The translations under genes and the position numbers were made by a program. Shown here piece by piece: positions 8,071 through 16,858 of a DNA stretch of 64,000 bases. The notes below the pieces were generated by a model, which was given only the letters and a program-made list of their open reading frames with translations, did no database searches and was not told the DNA's origin. Origin of the DNA: DASUPK01 sp963763955 (GTDB taxonomy: Bacteria; Actinomycetota; Thermoleophilia; Solirubrobacterales; 70-9); assembly GCA_963763955.1 (NCBI GenBank), contig CAVXQP010000006.1, positions 36,565-100,564 on the forward strand, written 5' to 3'. The number at the start of each line of letters is the position of its first letter. The stretch's first letter is position 1.

Positions 8071-8778
8071 TCAGGCAGCGCCCGCGGCCTCGACTATCGC
8101 TGTGTACGCCGCCGCAGGGTCATCGGCCCCGAAGACCGCCGATCCGGCCACGAAGAGGCTCGCCCCGGCGCCCGCCACGCCGCCGGCGGTCCCCGGGTCG
8201 ATGCCGCCATCGACCTCGATCGTCCCGGCGCCGACCACGGCGCCCAGCCTGTCCACCTTGTGCGGCGAGTCGGTGATGAACGGCTGGCCTCCCCAGCCGG
8301 GGTTGACGGTCATGCAGAGGAAGATGTCGGCGTCGTTCACGGATTCGCTCACGGCCGACACCGGTGTGCCCGGGTTGATCGCGAGCCCGGCGAGGCAGCC
8401 GAGCTCCCGGATCGCATTCAACGTGCGATTGATGTGAGGAGTGGCCTCGGCGTGGAAGGTGATGTTGTCCGCCCCGGCCTTGGCGAACTCCTCGATCTGC
8501 TCGTCCGGTCGCTCGATCATCAGGTGGACGTCGATCGCGCCGCCCGCGTCGTGGACGAGGTCCGCGATCGAGCTCGCCACCAGCGGCCCGATCGTGATCG
8601 GCGGGACGAAGTGACCGTCCATCACGTCGACGTGGATCAGGCGCGCGCCGGCAGCCATCACCTCCTCGATCTGCGAGCCGAGCCGCGAGAAGTCAGCGGA
8701 GAGAATCGACGGGGCGACCCGCTTGCTCGCGAAGAGGTCGCGGCGACTCGTCGGGGCGGTATCCGTGGCGGCTTCCAA
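8071..8778 (-). CDS. rpe: ribulose-phosphate 3-epimerase
   Basis: Rpe interconverts ribulose 5-phosphate and xylulose 5-phosphate in the pentose phosphate pathway. The TIM-barrel motifs are VAPSILSADFSRLG, HVDVMDGHFVPPITIGP, DVHLMIERP, MTVNPGWGGQPFI and IEVDGGID. They supply the metal-binding His/Asp residues and the phosphate site. No ATG/GTG occurs near the domain start; TTG at 8778, 3 bases after the stop of the upstream zinc-ribbon gene, gives 235 residues and is the best choice. An apparent longer frame to 8976 only reads out of frame through that upstream gene. Confidence 0.93.
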   Translation of the reverse strand: MEAATDTAPTSRRDLFASKRVAPSILSADFSRLGSQIEEVMAAGARLIHVDVMDGHFVPPITIGPLVASSIADLVHDAGGAIDVHLMIERPDEQIEEFAKAGADNITFHAEATPHINRTLNAIRELGCLAGLAINPGTPVSAVSESVNDADIFLCMTVNPGWGGQPFITDSPHKVDRLGAVVGAGTIEVDGGIDPGTAGGVAGAGASLFVAGSAVFGADDPAAAYTAIVEAAGAA

Positions 8779-8780
8779 GG

Positions 8781-9053
8781 TCAGATCGAGCTGAGCATCG
8801 AGTGGCCGCAGCTCTGGCACTTCATGTCCTCGGTCCGACTCATCCGGCTGATCGTCCCGTGCTCGCCGCAGTTGGGGCACTGGGATACCAGCTCGAAGCG
8901 GCGCAGGCAGTAGACGCAGACGAACCGGCCCGGGAGCTGCGCGGGGCGCAGCCAGGGCTCGCCGCAGCCCGGACAATCGGGACGCTGCAGGGCGCCTTCC
9001 GTCGTCTCCGGAGCCGTGTCGCCTCCCAAACCGCTGTCGATTCGTTCCGCCAT
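8781..9053 (-). CDS. small zinc-ribbon protein of unknown function
   Basis: The 90-residue protein has four CxxC pairs: CPGC, CVYC, CPNC and CQSC (about residues 26-29, 46-49, 59-62 and 79-82), in the spacing of two zinc ribbons. There is no membrane segment or catalytic motif. It sits between fmt and rpe in the same direction, with 19 bases to fmt. A nucleic acid or protein-binding adaptor is plausible, but I do not recognise a named family. Confidence 0.75.
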   Translation of the reverse strand: MAERIDSGLGGDTAPETTEGALQRPDCPGCGEPWLRPAQLPGRFVCVYCLRRFELVSQCPNCGEHGTISRMSRTEDMKCQSCGHSMLSSI

Positions 9054-9072
9054 GTCACGAGGGTATCGAGCG

Positions 9073-9996
9073 CTACAGAGCCTTTTGCGGGGGATGGTGC
9101 CCGCGGAGGAAATCGGCCGCGCTCATCGGCTTCTTTCCCGGCGGCTGGACCACGTCCAGGCGGAGGATGCCGTCGCCGCAAACGAGCACGAGGCTGCCCT
9201 CGCAGTCGAGCGTCCCCGGCGGATCTGAGATCCCGGGCCCATCCACGGAACCCGCCTCCGCCGATCGCACCCCCAGTCGGCTGCCGTCGGCGAGCTCCAG
9301 ATAGGCACCGATGTGTGGTGTCAGAGCGCGCACACGGCGCTCGAGCTCCATCGCGGGAAGGGCGGGGTCCAATCGCCGCTCGTCCGGCGAGATCTTCTCG
9401 GCGTACGTCGTCTCGGCATCGTCCTGCTCGGTGAACTCGAGCTCGCCGCCCGCAAGGGTGTCGAGGGCGCGCACGATCAGCTCGCCCGCCACCTCGGCCA
9501 GCCTCGCCGAGAGGGACGCATAGTCGTCATCGCCGTAGATCTCGACCTCCTCGGCGAGGGCGATCGGGCCGGAGTCGAGGCCCTCGGTGACCCGCATGAT
9601 CGTCACGCCGGTCTTCCGGTCACCGGCCATCAGCGCCCGCTCGATCGGGGCGGCACCCCGCCAGCGCGGCACCAGCGAGGAATGGACGTTGAGCATCGTC
9701 CACTCGCTCAGCAGCGGCTCCTTGACCAGCTGGCCGAAGGCGCAGACGGCGATCGCCTCAGGACCAGCGGCGCGGATCGCCTCGACCGACTCCGGCGAGT
9801 TGACGTCGGCTGTCTGGTGGAGGGCCAGACCGAGCTCGCGCGCCGCCTTCGCGGCCGGCGACGGCCTCAGCCTGCGCCCCCGGCCCTGGCGGCTGTCGGG
9901 CGGGGTGACCACGAGGACCGGCCGATGCGGGCTGTCGGCGAGTCGCCGGAGTACCGTCGCAGCGAACTCCGTGGTGCCGAGGTAGGCGGTCTTCAC
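9073..9996 (-). CDS. fmt: methionyl-tRNA formyltransferase
   Basis: Fmt formylates initiator Met-tRNA using 10-formyl-tetrahydrofolate. The 307-residue protein starts MKTAYLGTTEFAATVL. It has the catalytic segment NVHSSLVPRWRGAAPIERA (Asn and His of the formyltransferase triad) and VTEGLDSGP (the Asp), followed by the C-terminal OB-like tRNA-binding domain (ISPDERRLDP, GTL). The start is GTG at 9996, overlapping the def stop as GTGA, which is the widespread def-fmt pairing. Confidence 0.96.
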   Translation of the reverse strand: MKTAYLGTTEFAATVLRRLADSPHRPVLVVTPPDSRQGRGRRLRPSPAAKAARELGLALHQTADVNSPESVEAIRAAGPEAIAVCAFGQLVKEPLLSEWTMLNVHSSLVPRWRGAAPIERALMAGDRKTGVTIMRVTEGLDSGPIALAEEVEIYGDDDYASLSARLAEVAGELIVRALDTLAGGELEFTEQDDAETTYAEKISPDERRLDPALPAMELERRVRALTPHIGAYLELADGSRLGVRSAEAGSVDGPGISDPPGTLDCEGSLVLVCGDGILRLDVVQPPGKKPMSAADFLRGHHPPQKAL

Positions 9997-10691
9997 TCGC
10001 CCGATCTGGCCGGTGGCTCCTCCACTTCACGTCCGGGGCCACCGGGCGCATCATCATCGTCGGTCTCTTCCGGGCGCTCGGGCGCGTAGGTCCCGCCCTC
10101 GCGCAGGGCGCGAAGCGCCGCACGCTTCTGGTCGCGCTCGGCGCGGTCGAGCATGAGGACGCCGTCGAGATGATCCACCTCGTGCTGGATGACGCGGGCC
10201 TCGAGTCCCGACGCCTCGATCGAGAGAGGGTCTCCGTGCGCGTCCACTCCCCGCGCCCTGATGTGGAGGGGTCGCTCGACGTCCACGATCACCCCCGGGA
10301 GGCTCAGACACCCCTCCTCGGCGGTGGCGAGGTCGACCTCGGAGCGCCATTCGATCTCGGGGTTGACCAGGACGGTCGGCTCTGCCTCCGAGCCGACCTG
10401 GAAGACCAGCATCCGGCGCAGCGTGCCGAGCTGGGTGGCGGCCAGGCCAACGCCGATCGCGTCGCGCATCAGCCCGATCATCCGCTCGGCCTCGCGCTCG
10501 AGCTGATCATCGAACTCGGTCACCGGCGAGGCTGCCGACCGCAGCACCGGATCGCCGAACTTGATCACCTGTGAGAGCGCCTCCGAGCGGCGCTCGAGCG
10601 CCTCGGAGTCGAGGCCCTCAGGCTCCTCGGCCTCGATCGGCTGCTCGTCGTGGAACTCCTCGACGGGTGTGGGTGTGGCTTCGTCGCTCAC
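9993..10691 (-). CDS. def: peptide deformylase
   Basis: Def removes the formyl group from nascent proteins. All three metal-site motifs are present: GVGLAATQLG (motif I), EGCLSLPG (motif II, cysteine ligand) and QHEVDHLDG (motif III, two His ligands and catalytic Glu). I start at GTG 10691 (VSDEATPTPVEEFH, 232 residues); a longer frame to 10745 lacks support. An acidic N-terminal extension of about 45 residues and a C-terminal EETDDDD tail are longer than in the E. coli enzyme. It is translationally coupled to fmt. Confidence 0.95.
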   Translation of the reverse strand: MSDEATPTPVEEFHDEQPIEAEEPEGLDSEALERRSEALSQVIKFGDPVLRSAASPVTEFDDQLEREAERMIGLMRDAIGVGLAATQLGTLRRMLVFQVGSEAEPTVLVNPEIEWRSEVDLATAEEGCLSLPGVIVDVERPLHIRARGVDAHGDPLSIEASGLEARVIQHEVDHLDGVLMLDRAERDQKRAALRALREGGTYAPERPEETDDDDAPGGPGREVEEPPARSGE

Positions 10692-10752
10692 GTATTCGAG
10701 TCTAGTCCGGGCTGCGGAAAGGCCGAAAACCGCGCGGCAGCTCACCGCGGGT

Positions 10753-10893
10753 ATGCGGCGAGACCGGCGAGATCGGCGGCGAGACGTTGCCTTGCGGGCA
10801 GCAGGGTTTCAGGTCGTCCGGTACAGCTGGGACCTGGTGGCGAAGAGTCCCGAGAAGGCAGTCCTGGATCTCCCTCGACTGCTCATCCTCTGA
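10753..10893 (+). pseudogene. remnant of a DUF559 (Vsr-like endonuclease fold) protein C-terminus
   Basis: The plus-strand reading contains DRRRDVALRAAGFQVVRYSW and then DLVAKSPEKAVLDLPRLL. This matches the pattern of the DUF559 C-terminal helix and strands (R-D-x-x-L-x-x-A-G-W-x-V-x-R-F-T-W) common in actinobacteria. Only about 46 codons remain, with no upstream catalytic part, between def and priA. It is best read as a decayed gene fragment that fills this otherwise empty 255-base gap. Confidence 0.45.
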
Positions 10894-10946
10894 TCCCTCG
10901 CCGCAGAGTCCGCCTTCAGGTCGTCGGATACCCCTCCCCGGACCTT

Positions 10947-13133
10947 CTACTGCGGATCCACGTCCACAGAGATCGAGACCTGCCGCAGGGCGCGGTCCCG
11001 GACGGCGGACGAGACCGCGTCACGGACCGCCTCGACCGCCCGCTGGCGGCGCTCGGATTTGATCAGGAGCCGGCGGCGATGACGGCCGCGAAGGCGGAAG
11101 AGCGGCGCGGGGCCGAGGAGGTCATCGTCGCCGCCGAGGCGGTCGGCGACCAGGTCCCGGACGACATCCGCCGATGCCTGCACCCGCTCCTCCGCCTCGC
11201 CGGCCAGTCCGATCTCGATCAGGTGCGAGAAGGGCGGATAGCGGAGGGCGCGGCGGCGCTCCAGCTCCTCGGCGAGGAACCCGGTGGCGTCGTGCTTCGC
11301 CGCATGGCGGATGCTCGACGCGCCGGTCGCCAGGGCCTGGACGAGGACCTTCCCCCCGGCCTCGCCCCGCCCGCTGCGTCCGGCGAGCTGCGTGATCAGC
11401 GCGAAGGTGCGCTCCTCGGAGCGGAAGTCCGGCAGCCGCAGGGCGCCGTCGGCGTCGAGGACGACGCTCAGGGTGACGTCGGGGAAGTCGTGGCCCTTGG
11501 CCACCATCTGGGTGCCCACCAGCACCCCCGATTCGGCGGCCTCGAAGCGCTGGAGGACCTCGCTGTGACCGCGTCCCGCGGCGCTGTCGGAGTCGAGGCG
11601 GAAGACCTCCAGCGGAGCGAGCAGCTCGGATACCTCGGCCTCGACCCGCTGCGTTCCCGACCCGACCCGGGCGATGGTCACCGACGAGCACTCCGGGCAG
11701 GCCTCCGGCCGCGCCTCGGCGTGCCCGCAGTGATGGCAGCGAAGGCCTCCGTCCCGATGCAGGACCAGCGAGACGTCGCAGTTCGGGCATTCCCAGGCGT
11801 GGCCACAGGAGCGACAGGTCAGGTGGGTCGACCAACCCCGCCGGTTGATCAGCAGGATCGCCTTGCCCCCCTCCCGCGCCACCTCGGCGAACGCCTCGCG
11901 CGTGCGCGGATGCAAAGGCCCTCGGATCCCGCCTCGCATGTCGACGATCTCCACCGGCGGCAGCGAACGAGCGTCGACGCGGCTCGGCAGCTCCAGCCGC
12001 TCGAGCTCGTGCCAGCTCTCGGGACGGGGCGTGGCGGTTCCGCAGAGGAGCACCGCGCCGGACTCCACGGCCCGGCGGCCGGCGACCTCGCGGGCGTCGT
12101 AGCGCGGGTCTCCCTCCTGCTTGTAGGAGGAATCGTGCTCCTCATCGATCACGATCAGACCCGGATCGGCCACCGGAGCGAAGATCGCCGAGCGCGGCCC
12201 GACGCAGATCCGGGCCTCACCCGACCGCAGGCGGCGCCATTCGTCATACCGGGCACCCGCGGGCATCTTGGAGTGGAGCAGAGCGACGGCGTCGCCGAAT
12301 CGCCGCCGGAAGCGGTCCATCGTCTGAGGCGTCAGGCCGATCTCCGGGACGAGGACGATCGCTCCCCTCCCCCGCGCCAGCGCCTCCCGGGCCGCCTCGA
12401 GGTAGACCTCCGTCTTGCCCGAGCCGGTCACCCCGTGGAGCAGATAAGAGGCGCCCGCCGCAGCGCCCTTCCCGGGCAAGGCAGAGACCACGGAGCCCAG
12501 CGCCGCCCGCTGATCGGGCGTGAGCTCCACGCCCTCGCGCACGGCGCCGACCCCAGGCGAGTCGTGACGGCGCCTTCGCTCCACCTCCCGAGTCGTCACC
12601 AGGCCGCGGGACTCCAGCCGCCTCAGCGTGGCCCGGTCGGATCCTGCGGTCGCCGCCAGCCTGCGCGCGAGTCCCGGGCCGGCGACCAGCGCGCGCAGCA
12701 CGGCCCGCTGGCGCAAACCCAGCCGCGCTCCGCCGGACACCGCCTCGAGCCCCTCGGCCGTCGCCTCCACCTCGAGCTCGACCAGCGGCCGGACCCGTCG
12801 CGCCTCGGCTCCGGTGCCGACCCCGGGCGGCAGGACCAGGCCCAGGCCCCTGGCGGGCGTCGAGCAGTACTCCTCGCCGACCCAACGCCCCAGTTCGACC
12901 AGCTCGGGCGGCACGCCGGCCTCCAGCGCCTCGATCGGCTCGGCGAGGCGAGCCTCGGGCAGGTGGCTGCGCTCGGCGAGGCCGACGACGACCCCGACCA
13001 CGCGCCTGCGACCGAACGGGACAACGAGGACCGAGCCGACGTCGACGTAGTCCATCGCCTCGGGCAGCCGGTAGTCGAACGGACCGGAGACGCTCCGGGT
13101 GGTGAGCAGCGGTTCTACCTTGGCGACGGCCAT
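10947..13133 (-). CDS. priA: primosomal protein N' (replication restart helicase PriA)
   Basis: PriA restarts stalled forks by loading the replicative helicase. The 728-residue protein has the N-terminal 3'-end-binding region (FDYRLPEAMDYVDVGSVLVVPFG), Walker A GVTGSGKTE, the DEEH box (VIDEEHDSSYKQEGDPRY) and helicase motifs ATPRPES and GTQMVAKGHDFP. It also has the zinc-binding cluster CRSCGHAWECPNC ... CHHCGH ... CPEC. ATG 13133 (MAVAKVEPLLTT) is chosen over the frame extension to 13226. Actinobacterial PriA often loses helicase residues, but here the Walker A lysine and DEEH are retained. Confidence 0.94.
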   Translation of the reverse strand: MAVAKVEPLLTTRSVSGPFDYRLPEAMDYVDVGSVLVVPFGRRRVVGVVVGLAERSHLPEARLAEPIEALEAGVPPELVELGRWVGEEYCSTPARGLGLVLPPGVGTGAEARRVRPLVELEVEATAEGLEAVSGGARLGLRQRAVLRALVAGPGLARRLAATAGSDRATLRRLESRGLVTTREVERRRRHDSPGVGAVREGVELTPDQRAALGSVVSALPGKGAAAGASYLLHGVTGSGKTEVYLEAAREALARGRGAIVLVPEIGLTPQTMDRFRRRFGDAVALLHSKMPAGARYDEWRRLRSGEARICVGPRSAIFAPVADPGLIVIDEEHDSSYKQEGDPRYDAREVAGRRAVESGAVLLCGTATPRPESWHELERLELPSRVDARSLPPVEIVDMRGGIRGPLHPRTREAFAEVAREGGKAILLINRRGWSTHLTCRSCGHAWECPNCDVSLVLHRDGGLRCHHCGHAEARPEACPECSSVTIARVGSGTQRVEAEVSELLAPLEVFRLDSDSAAGRGHSEVLQRFEAAESGVLVGTQMVAKGHDFPDVTLSVVLDADGALRLPDFRSEERTFALITQLAGRSGRGEAGGKVLVQALATGASSIRHAAKHDATGFLAEELERRRALRYPPFSHLIEIGLAGEAEERVQASADVVRDLVADRLGGDDDLLGPAPLFRLRGRHRRRLLIKSERRQRAVEAVRDAVSSAVRDRALRQVSISVDVDPQ

Positions 13134-13197
13134 CCGAGCCAGGCTACGTACGGGCACGGACGGGCGACCCCTCCGCGCACGGCGATAGGGTCCGGAC

Positions 13198-13686
13198 GTG
13201 GACCTGCAGGCCGGCGAGAGGGTCATCTACCAGGGGCACCCCTCCTGGCGCGCGATCATCGGCTTCTACCTGAAGGGGACCCTGGTGGCGGCCGGGGCCG
13301 GGGTCCTGGCCGGGCTGATCGACAGCAGCACCGGGCTCGGGATCGTCACCTTCGTCGTGATCGTCGCCATCACGATCCTCGTCGGCTTCGTCAAGCGGGT
13401 CGCGACCGTCTACACGATCACCGACCGGCGCCTCAACATCAAGGTGGGGATCATCGCCCGGAAGGTCCGGGAGACGCGCCTGCAGCGGGTACAGAACGTG
13501 AACTACGGCCAGGGCGTCTACGAGCGCCTCATGCGGATCGGCGACGTCGAGTTCACGACAGCCGGCACCGACGAGTCGAACTTCGTCTTCGCGGGGGTCG
13601 ACCAGCCCGAGCAGGTGGTGCAGCAGGTCGAGCACGCCACCCCACTCCTCAGCGGCCTCCAGGGCGAGGCCGAGCCCGGGAACTAG
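13198..13686 (+). CDS. bacterial PH-domain membrane protein (YdbS/DUF304-like)
   Basis: The 162-residue protein begins with MDLQAGERVIYQGHPSWRAI, the usual opening of bPH2-domain proteins. Two adjacent membrane helices follow (about residues 24-64), then a PH-like domain with YTITDRRLNIKVGIIARKVRETRLQRVQNV. The family is membrane-associated and of unknown molecular role. The GTG start at 13198 is 64 bases from the divergent priA start. Its stop overlaps that of metK (CTAG) in a convergent arrangement. Confidence 0.8.
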   Translation: MDLQAGERVIYQGHPSWRAIIGFYLKGTLVAAGAGVLAGLIDSSTGLGIVTFVVIVAITILVGFVKRVATVYTITDRRLNIKVGIIARKVRETRLQRVQNVNYGQGVYERLMRIGDVEFTTAGTDESNFVFAGVDQPEQVVQQVEHATPLLSGLQGEAEPGN

Positions 13687-14927
13687 GCCGGCGCTTTCGC
13701 CTTCGCCCCGAGCCCGGCGGCCTCGCGCAGCCGATCGGCGCGGTCGGTCCGCTCCCAGGTGAAGTCGGCATCCTCGCGGCCGAAGTGACCGTACGCCGCG
13801 GTCTTCTGGAAGATCGGCCGATGCAGGTCCAGGTACTTCCGGAAGGCCGCTGGCCGGAGATCGAAGGTCTCCTGCACGAGGCGCGCGATCTCGGCGTCCG
13901 AGACCTTCCCGGTGCCGAAGGTCTGCGCCATCACCGAGACCGGATGCGCGACCCCGATCGCGTACGCGACCTGGACCTCGCAGCGGTCGGCCAGCCCGGC
14001 GGCCACGACGTTCTTGGCGACGTAGCGCGCCGCGTAGGCCGCGGAGCGGTCGACCTTCGATGGGTCCTTGCCGGAGAAGGCGCCCCCGCCGTGCCGGGCG
14101 GCGCCGCCGTAGGTGTCGACGATGATCTTGCGGCCCGTGAGGCCGGCGTCGCCGACGGGGCCGCCGATGACGAACTTGCCGGTCGGGTTGACCATGAAGT
14201 TCTCGAGCAGCTCCTTCTCGGTGAAGAGCTCCTTGTATTCGGTGTGCAGCACCGGCTCGAGCACGTGCTCCCAGAGGTCGTTGCGGATCATCTGCTCTCC
14301 GGCTTCCTCGCGGTGCTGGGTCGAGACCAGGACCTTGGCGATCTCAACGGGGCGGTCGTTCTCGTAGCGGACGGTGACCTGGGTCTTGCCGTCAGGGCCG
14401 AGATAGGGGATCACGCCGGCCTTGCGCACCTCGGCGAGCTGCCGGGCGAGCTGGTGGGCCAGCTGGATCGGCATCGGCATCAGCGCCTTGGTCTCGCGCG
14501 TCGCGTAGCCGAACATCATTCCCTGGTCACCAGCCCCGGCGGAGTCGAGTTCGTCAGCCGAGTCGCCCTCACGCTGCTCGAGTCCCTTGTCGACGCCCTG
14601 AGCGATGTCGGGCGACTGCTCGTCGATCGCGCTCAGCACCGCGCAGGCCTTGTGGTCGAAGCCGTAGTGCGGGTCGTCGTAGCCGATGCTGCGGATCGTC
14701 TCGCGCGCGATCGCGGGAATGTCCACATAGGTCTCAGTGGTGATCTCGCCCGAGACCACCACGAGGCCCGTGTTGACCAGGCACTCGCAGGCGACGCGGC
14801 CGGTCGGGTCGTCCTTCATCACGGCGTCGAGGACACCATCCGAGATCTGGTCGCAGACCTTGTCGGGATGGCCCTCGGTGACGGACTCGGAGGTGAACAG
14901 GAACTCGTTGTCTGAAAGCCCTTGCAT
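13683..14927 (-). CDS. metK: S-adenosylmethionine synthetase
   Basis: MetK makes S-adenosylmethionine from methionine and ATP. The 414-residue protein has the N-terminal TSESVTEGHPDKVCDQISD, the signature GAGDQGMMFGYA (with the ATP-site residues), and GGGAFSGKDPSKVDRSAAYAARY near the C-terminus. Length and motif order are normal. It lies downstream of the DUF3352 gene with an 8-base gap. No SAM riboswitch fits in the gap, so expression probably comes from an upstream promoter. Confidence 0.97.
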   Translation of the reverse strand: MQGLSDNEFLFTSESVTEGHPDKVCDQISDGVLDAVMKDDPTGRVACECLVNTGLVVVSGEITTETYVDIPAIARETIRSIGYDDPHYGFDHKACAVLSAIDEQSPDIAQGVDKGLEQREGDSADELDSAGAGDQGMMFGYATRETKALMPMPIQLAHQLARQLAEVRKAGVIPYLGPDGKTQVTVRYENDRPVEIAKVLVSTQHREEAGEQMIRNDLWEHVLEPVLHTEYKELFTEKELLENFMVNPTGKFVIGGPVGDAGLTGRKIIVDTYGGAARHGGGAFSGKDPSKVDRSAAYAARYVAKNVVAAGLADRCEVQVAYAIGVAHPVSVMAQTFGTGKVSDAEIARLVQETFDLRPAAFRKYLDLHRPIFQKTAAYGHFGREDADFTWERTDRADRLREAAGLGAKAKAPA

Positions 14928-14935
14928 TTGTCCTT

Positions 14936-16813
14936 TTATGGGTGGTGGATGGCCAGGAAGAGCTCGGATCGAAGCTCCTCGTCGCTCCCCCTCACGGCTA
15001 ACCCGAGGGACTGAACGTGCGAGATGTCTTCGCTGAGCGAGGCATACAGTGGATCTTCTGCCAGGCCGGCCTCCTGGGCCAACCCTAAGACCTCATCGAG
15101 GTTGAGGAAGACTAGCGCCGACATCCGGTCCGGGAGCGGGTCGGTCGCTGCCTGGTAGGCGCCCGTGCCCGCCAGGTTGTCGCCGCCGGAACGCACCTGG
15201 GCGATCCCCTCCGGCTGCGTGGAGACGACCAGCTTGCCGTCGAAGATGGCGTAGGAGAGGTTCACGCTTTGCGAGAGCTGGACGGAGTGGACCGTGACCC
15301 CGTCGACGTCCCTCGAGATGAAGCTCGGCGCCCGGGGCGCACCGGTGCCGACCGAGCGCAGGATCGGCTGCTGCAGCGCGGCCAGCGCGTCCCCGGCCTT
15401 CTTCTCGTCCACCCCCTCCACGATCAGGCTGGCGTAGGGCACGCCGCCCGTGGGCTGCGCGACCAGCGCCGCCTGCCCGCCCAATGCCGGCAGCAGGTCC
15501 TGGAACGGGTTGACACCGGCCTGTTGCTGCAGGCTCTTGCCCAGCGCGCGGAGCGAGCCGGCCAATCCCTGCGCGCTGGCGCCCGCAGTAGCCAGTGCCT
15601 TGCTGAGCCCCGGCCCGAGATCCCCGACCCCGATGTAGCCGAGCGCGTTGGAACCGGCCTCGTCGGCGAGCCCCGGCTCGAACTGCGGCAGGTCGGCGAA
15701 AACCGTCGGGCTCTTCCGCTCGAGGCTCGGATTCAGGTCGCTGATCATGTTCACCTCCACACCGTCGTCGTGGGCGCGCGCCGAGACGGCCAGGCCGGTG
15801 GTCGCGCCATAGTCGACGAAGGTGTCGAGCTGGGTCGCGGTGCCCGGTCGCCCGGCGAGGAAGCGCTGGACGCCCGCTTGGGAGAGATAGAGCTCGGCGA
15901 GGCGGACGTCGGGCAGCGCGGAGCGGGCCGCGTCCTGCGGTGAGCCCTCGAGCTTGGGCGCGAGTCCCGCCTTCGCGTCGAGTGCGGCTCGGACCGCGAG
16001 GACGTTCCCGAATAGCGCCTGGCCGCCGTCCCGGCCGGTGGCGAGCCCGCCCGCGTAGACCGTGATCGTCCCGTCCCCGATCGGTGCCTTCTTCGACCGG
16101 CCGCCCGGGGACAGGCTCGCCAGGAACCGGTTCGCCTTCGCCTCGTCCCCGACCCCGGCGATGTAGGCCTCGGGCGTCGTCTTCTGGGGGCCCGGGACGC
16201 CCACCAGGGCGAGGTCGTCCTTCGCCCAGGGCAGCACTTCGCGCGAGAGATCCACCGGCCTGGCGGATGGAACCGCCAGGGCACTGGTGTCGCTCTGCAG
16301 CAGGGCGGTGAAGTTGGGAAGCTCGTCGTGCAGGTCCTGCGCCAGGTCCCACTGGTGGCTGTCGCTGTTGATCGTCAGGTGCGCGTAGAGATCCGCGTTC
16401 CTGGGCACGTAGGCGATCGTGTCGTTCGAGGGAGCGCACTCCTTCGCCGCGGAGACCTCACAGGGCACGCCGGGCACCGGCAGGAACTTCAGGATCAGAT
16501 AGAGGACCACGACGCCGGCCACCGCCAAGATCCGCGTCTTGAATCCGCGGGAGCGTCTGGACCACCAGTAGCCGAGCGCTTCCGCCGCCTGCTTCAACCA
16601 GCGCCAGGCGATCCCCGCCTTCTCCCGGAGCCAGTAGCCGATCGCACGCAGGCGAGTGGTGAACCGGAACCAGGCGTCATCCAAACGCGCGCGCCGAGGC
16701 TTCTTCTCCTGCTCGGTGGTGTCGCCGGCCTCGCCGGGGACCTTCCCGCCTTCGGGGTCGCCGGCCTCATTAATCGGGTGGCTCCCCTCGGAGCCCCCTC
16801 TCGTGTCGCTCAC
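14936..16813 (-). CDS. membrane-anchored DUF3352-type protein
   Basis: The 625-residue protein has a charged N-terminus (QEKKPRRARLDD), one membrane helix (ILAVAGVVVLYLILKFLPV, about residues 94-112) and a large extracytoplasmic part. That part opens with NDTIAYVPRNADLYAHLTIN, which is typical of DUF3352, where repeats resemble a folded-polymer or protease-inhibitor-like scaffold of unknown role. Two cysteines (PCEVSAAKEC) follow the helix. The GTG at 16813 is the chosen start. It is followed by metK; der and cmk lie upstream in the same direction. Confidence 0.7.
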   Translation of the reverse strand: MSDTRGGSEGSHPINEAGDPEGGKVPGEAGDTTEQEKKPRRARLDDAWFRFTTRLRAIGYWLREKAGIAWRWLKQAAEALGYWWSRRSRGFKTRILAVAGVVVLYLILKFLPVPGVPCEVSAAKECAPSNDTIAYVPRNADLYAHLTINSDSHQWDLAQDLHDELPNFTALLQSDTSALAVPSARPVDLSREVLPWAKDDLALVGVPGPQKTTPEAYIAGVGDEAKANRFLASLSPGGRSKKAPIGDGTITVYAGGLATGRDGGQALFGNVLAVRAALDAKAGLAPKLEGSPQDAARSALPDVRLAELYLSQAGVQRFLAGRPGTATQLDTFVDYGATTGLAVSARAHDDGVEVNMISDLNPSLERKSPTVFADLPQFEPGLADEAGSNALGYIGVGDLGPGLSKALATAGASAQGLAGSLRALGKSLQQQAGVNPFQDLLPALGGQAALVAQPTGGVPYASLIVEGVDEKKAGDALAALQQPILRSVGTGAPRAPSFISRDVDGVTVHSVQLSQSVNLSYAIFDGKLVVSTQPEGIAQVRSGGDNLAGTGAYQAATDPLPDRMSALVFLNLDEVLGLAQEAGLAEDPLYASLSEDISHVQSLGLAVRGSDEELRSELFLAIHHP

Positions 16814-16858
16814 GGACCGCCGGTTATACCCGGCCCGCCCGCTGCGCGCTCTGGTTGA

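Noticed and set aside
10650..14915. Very long plus-strand open frame (over 1,400 codons)
   Set aside because: It is antisense to priA and metK, which have full sets of catalytic motifs on the minus strand; the frame is open because of GC-rich third positions.
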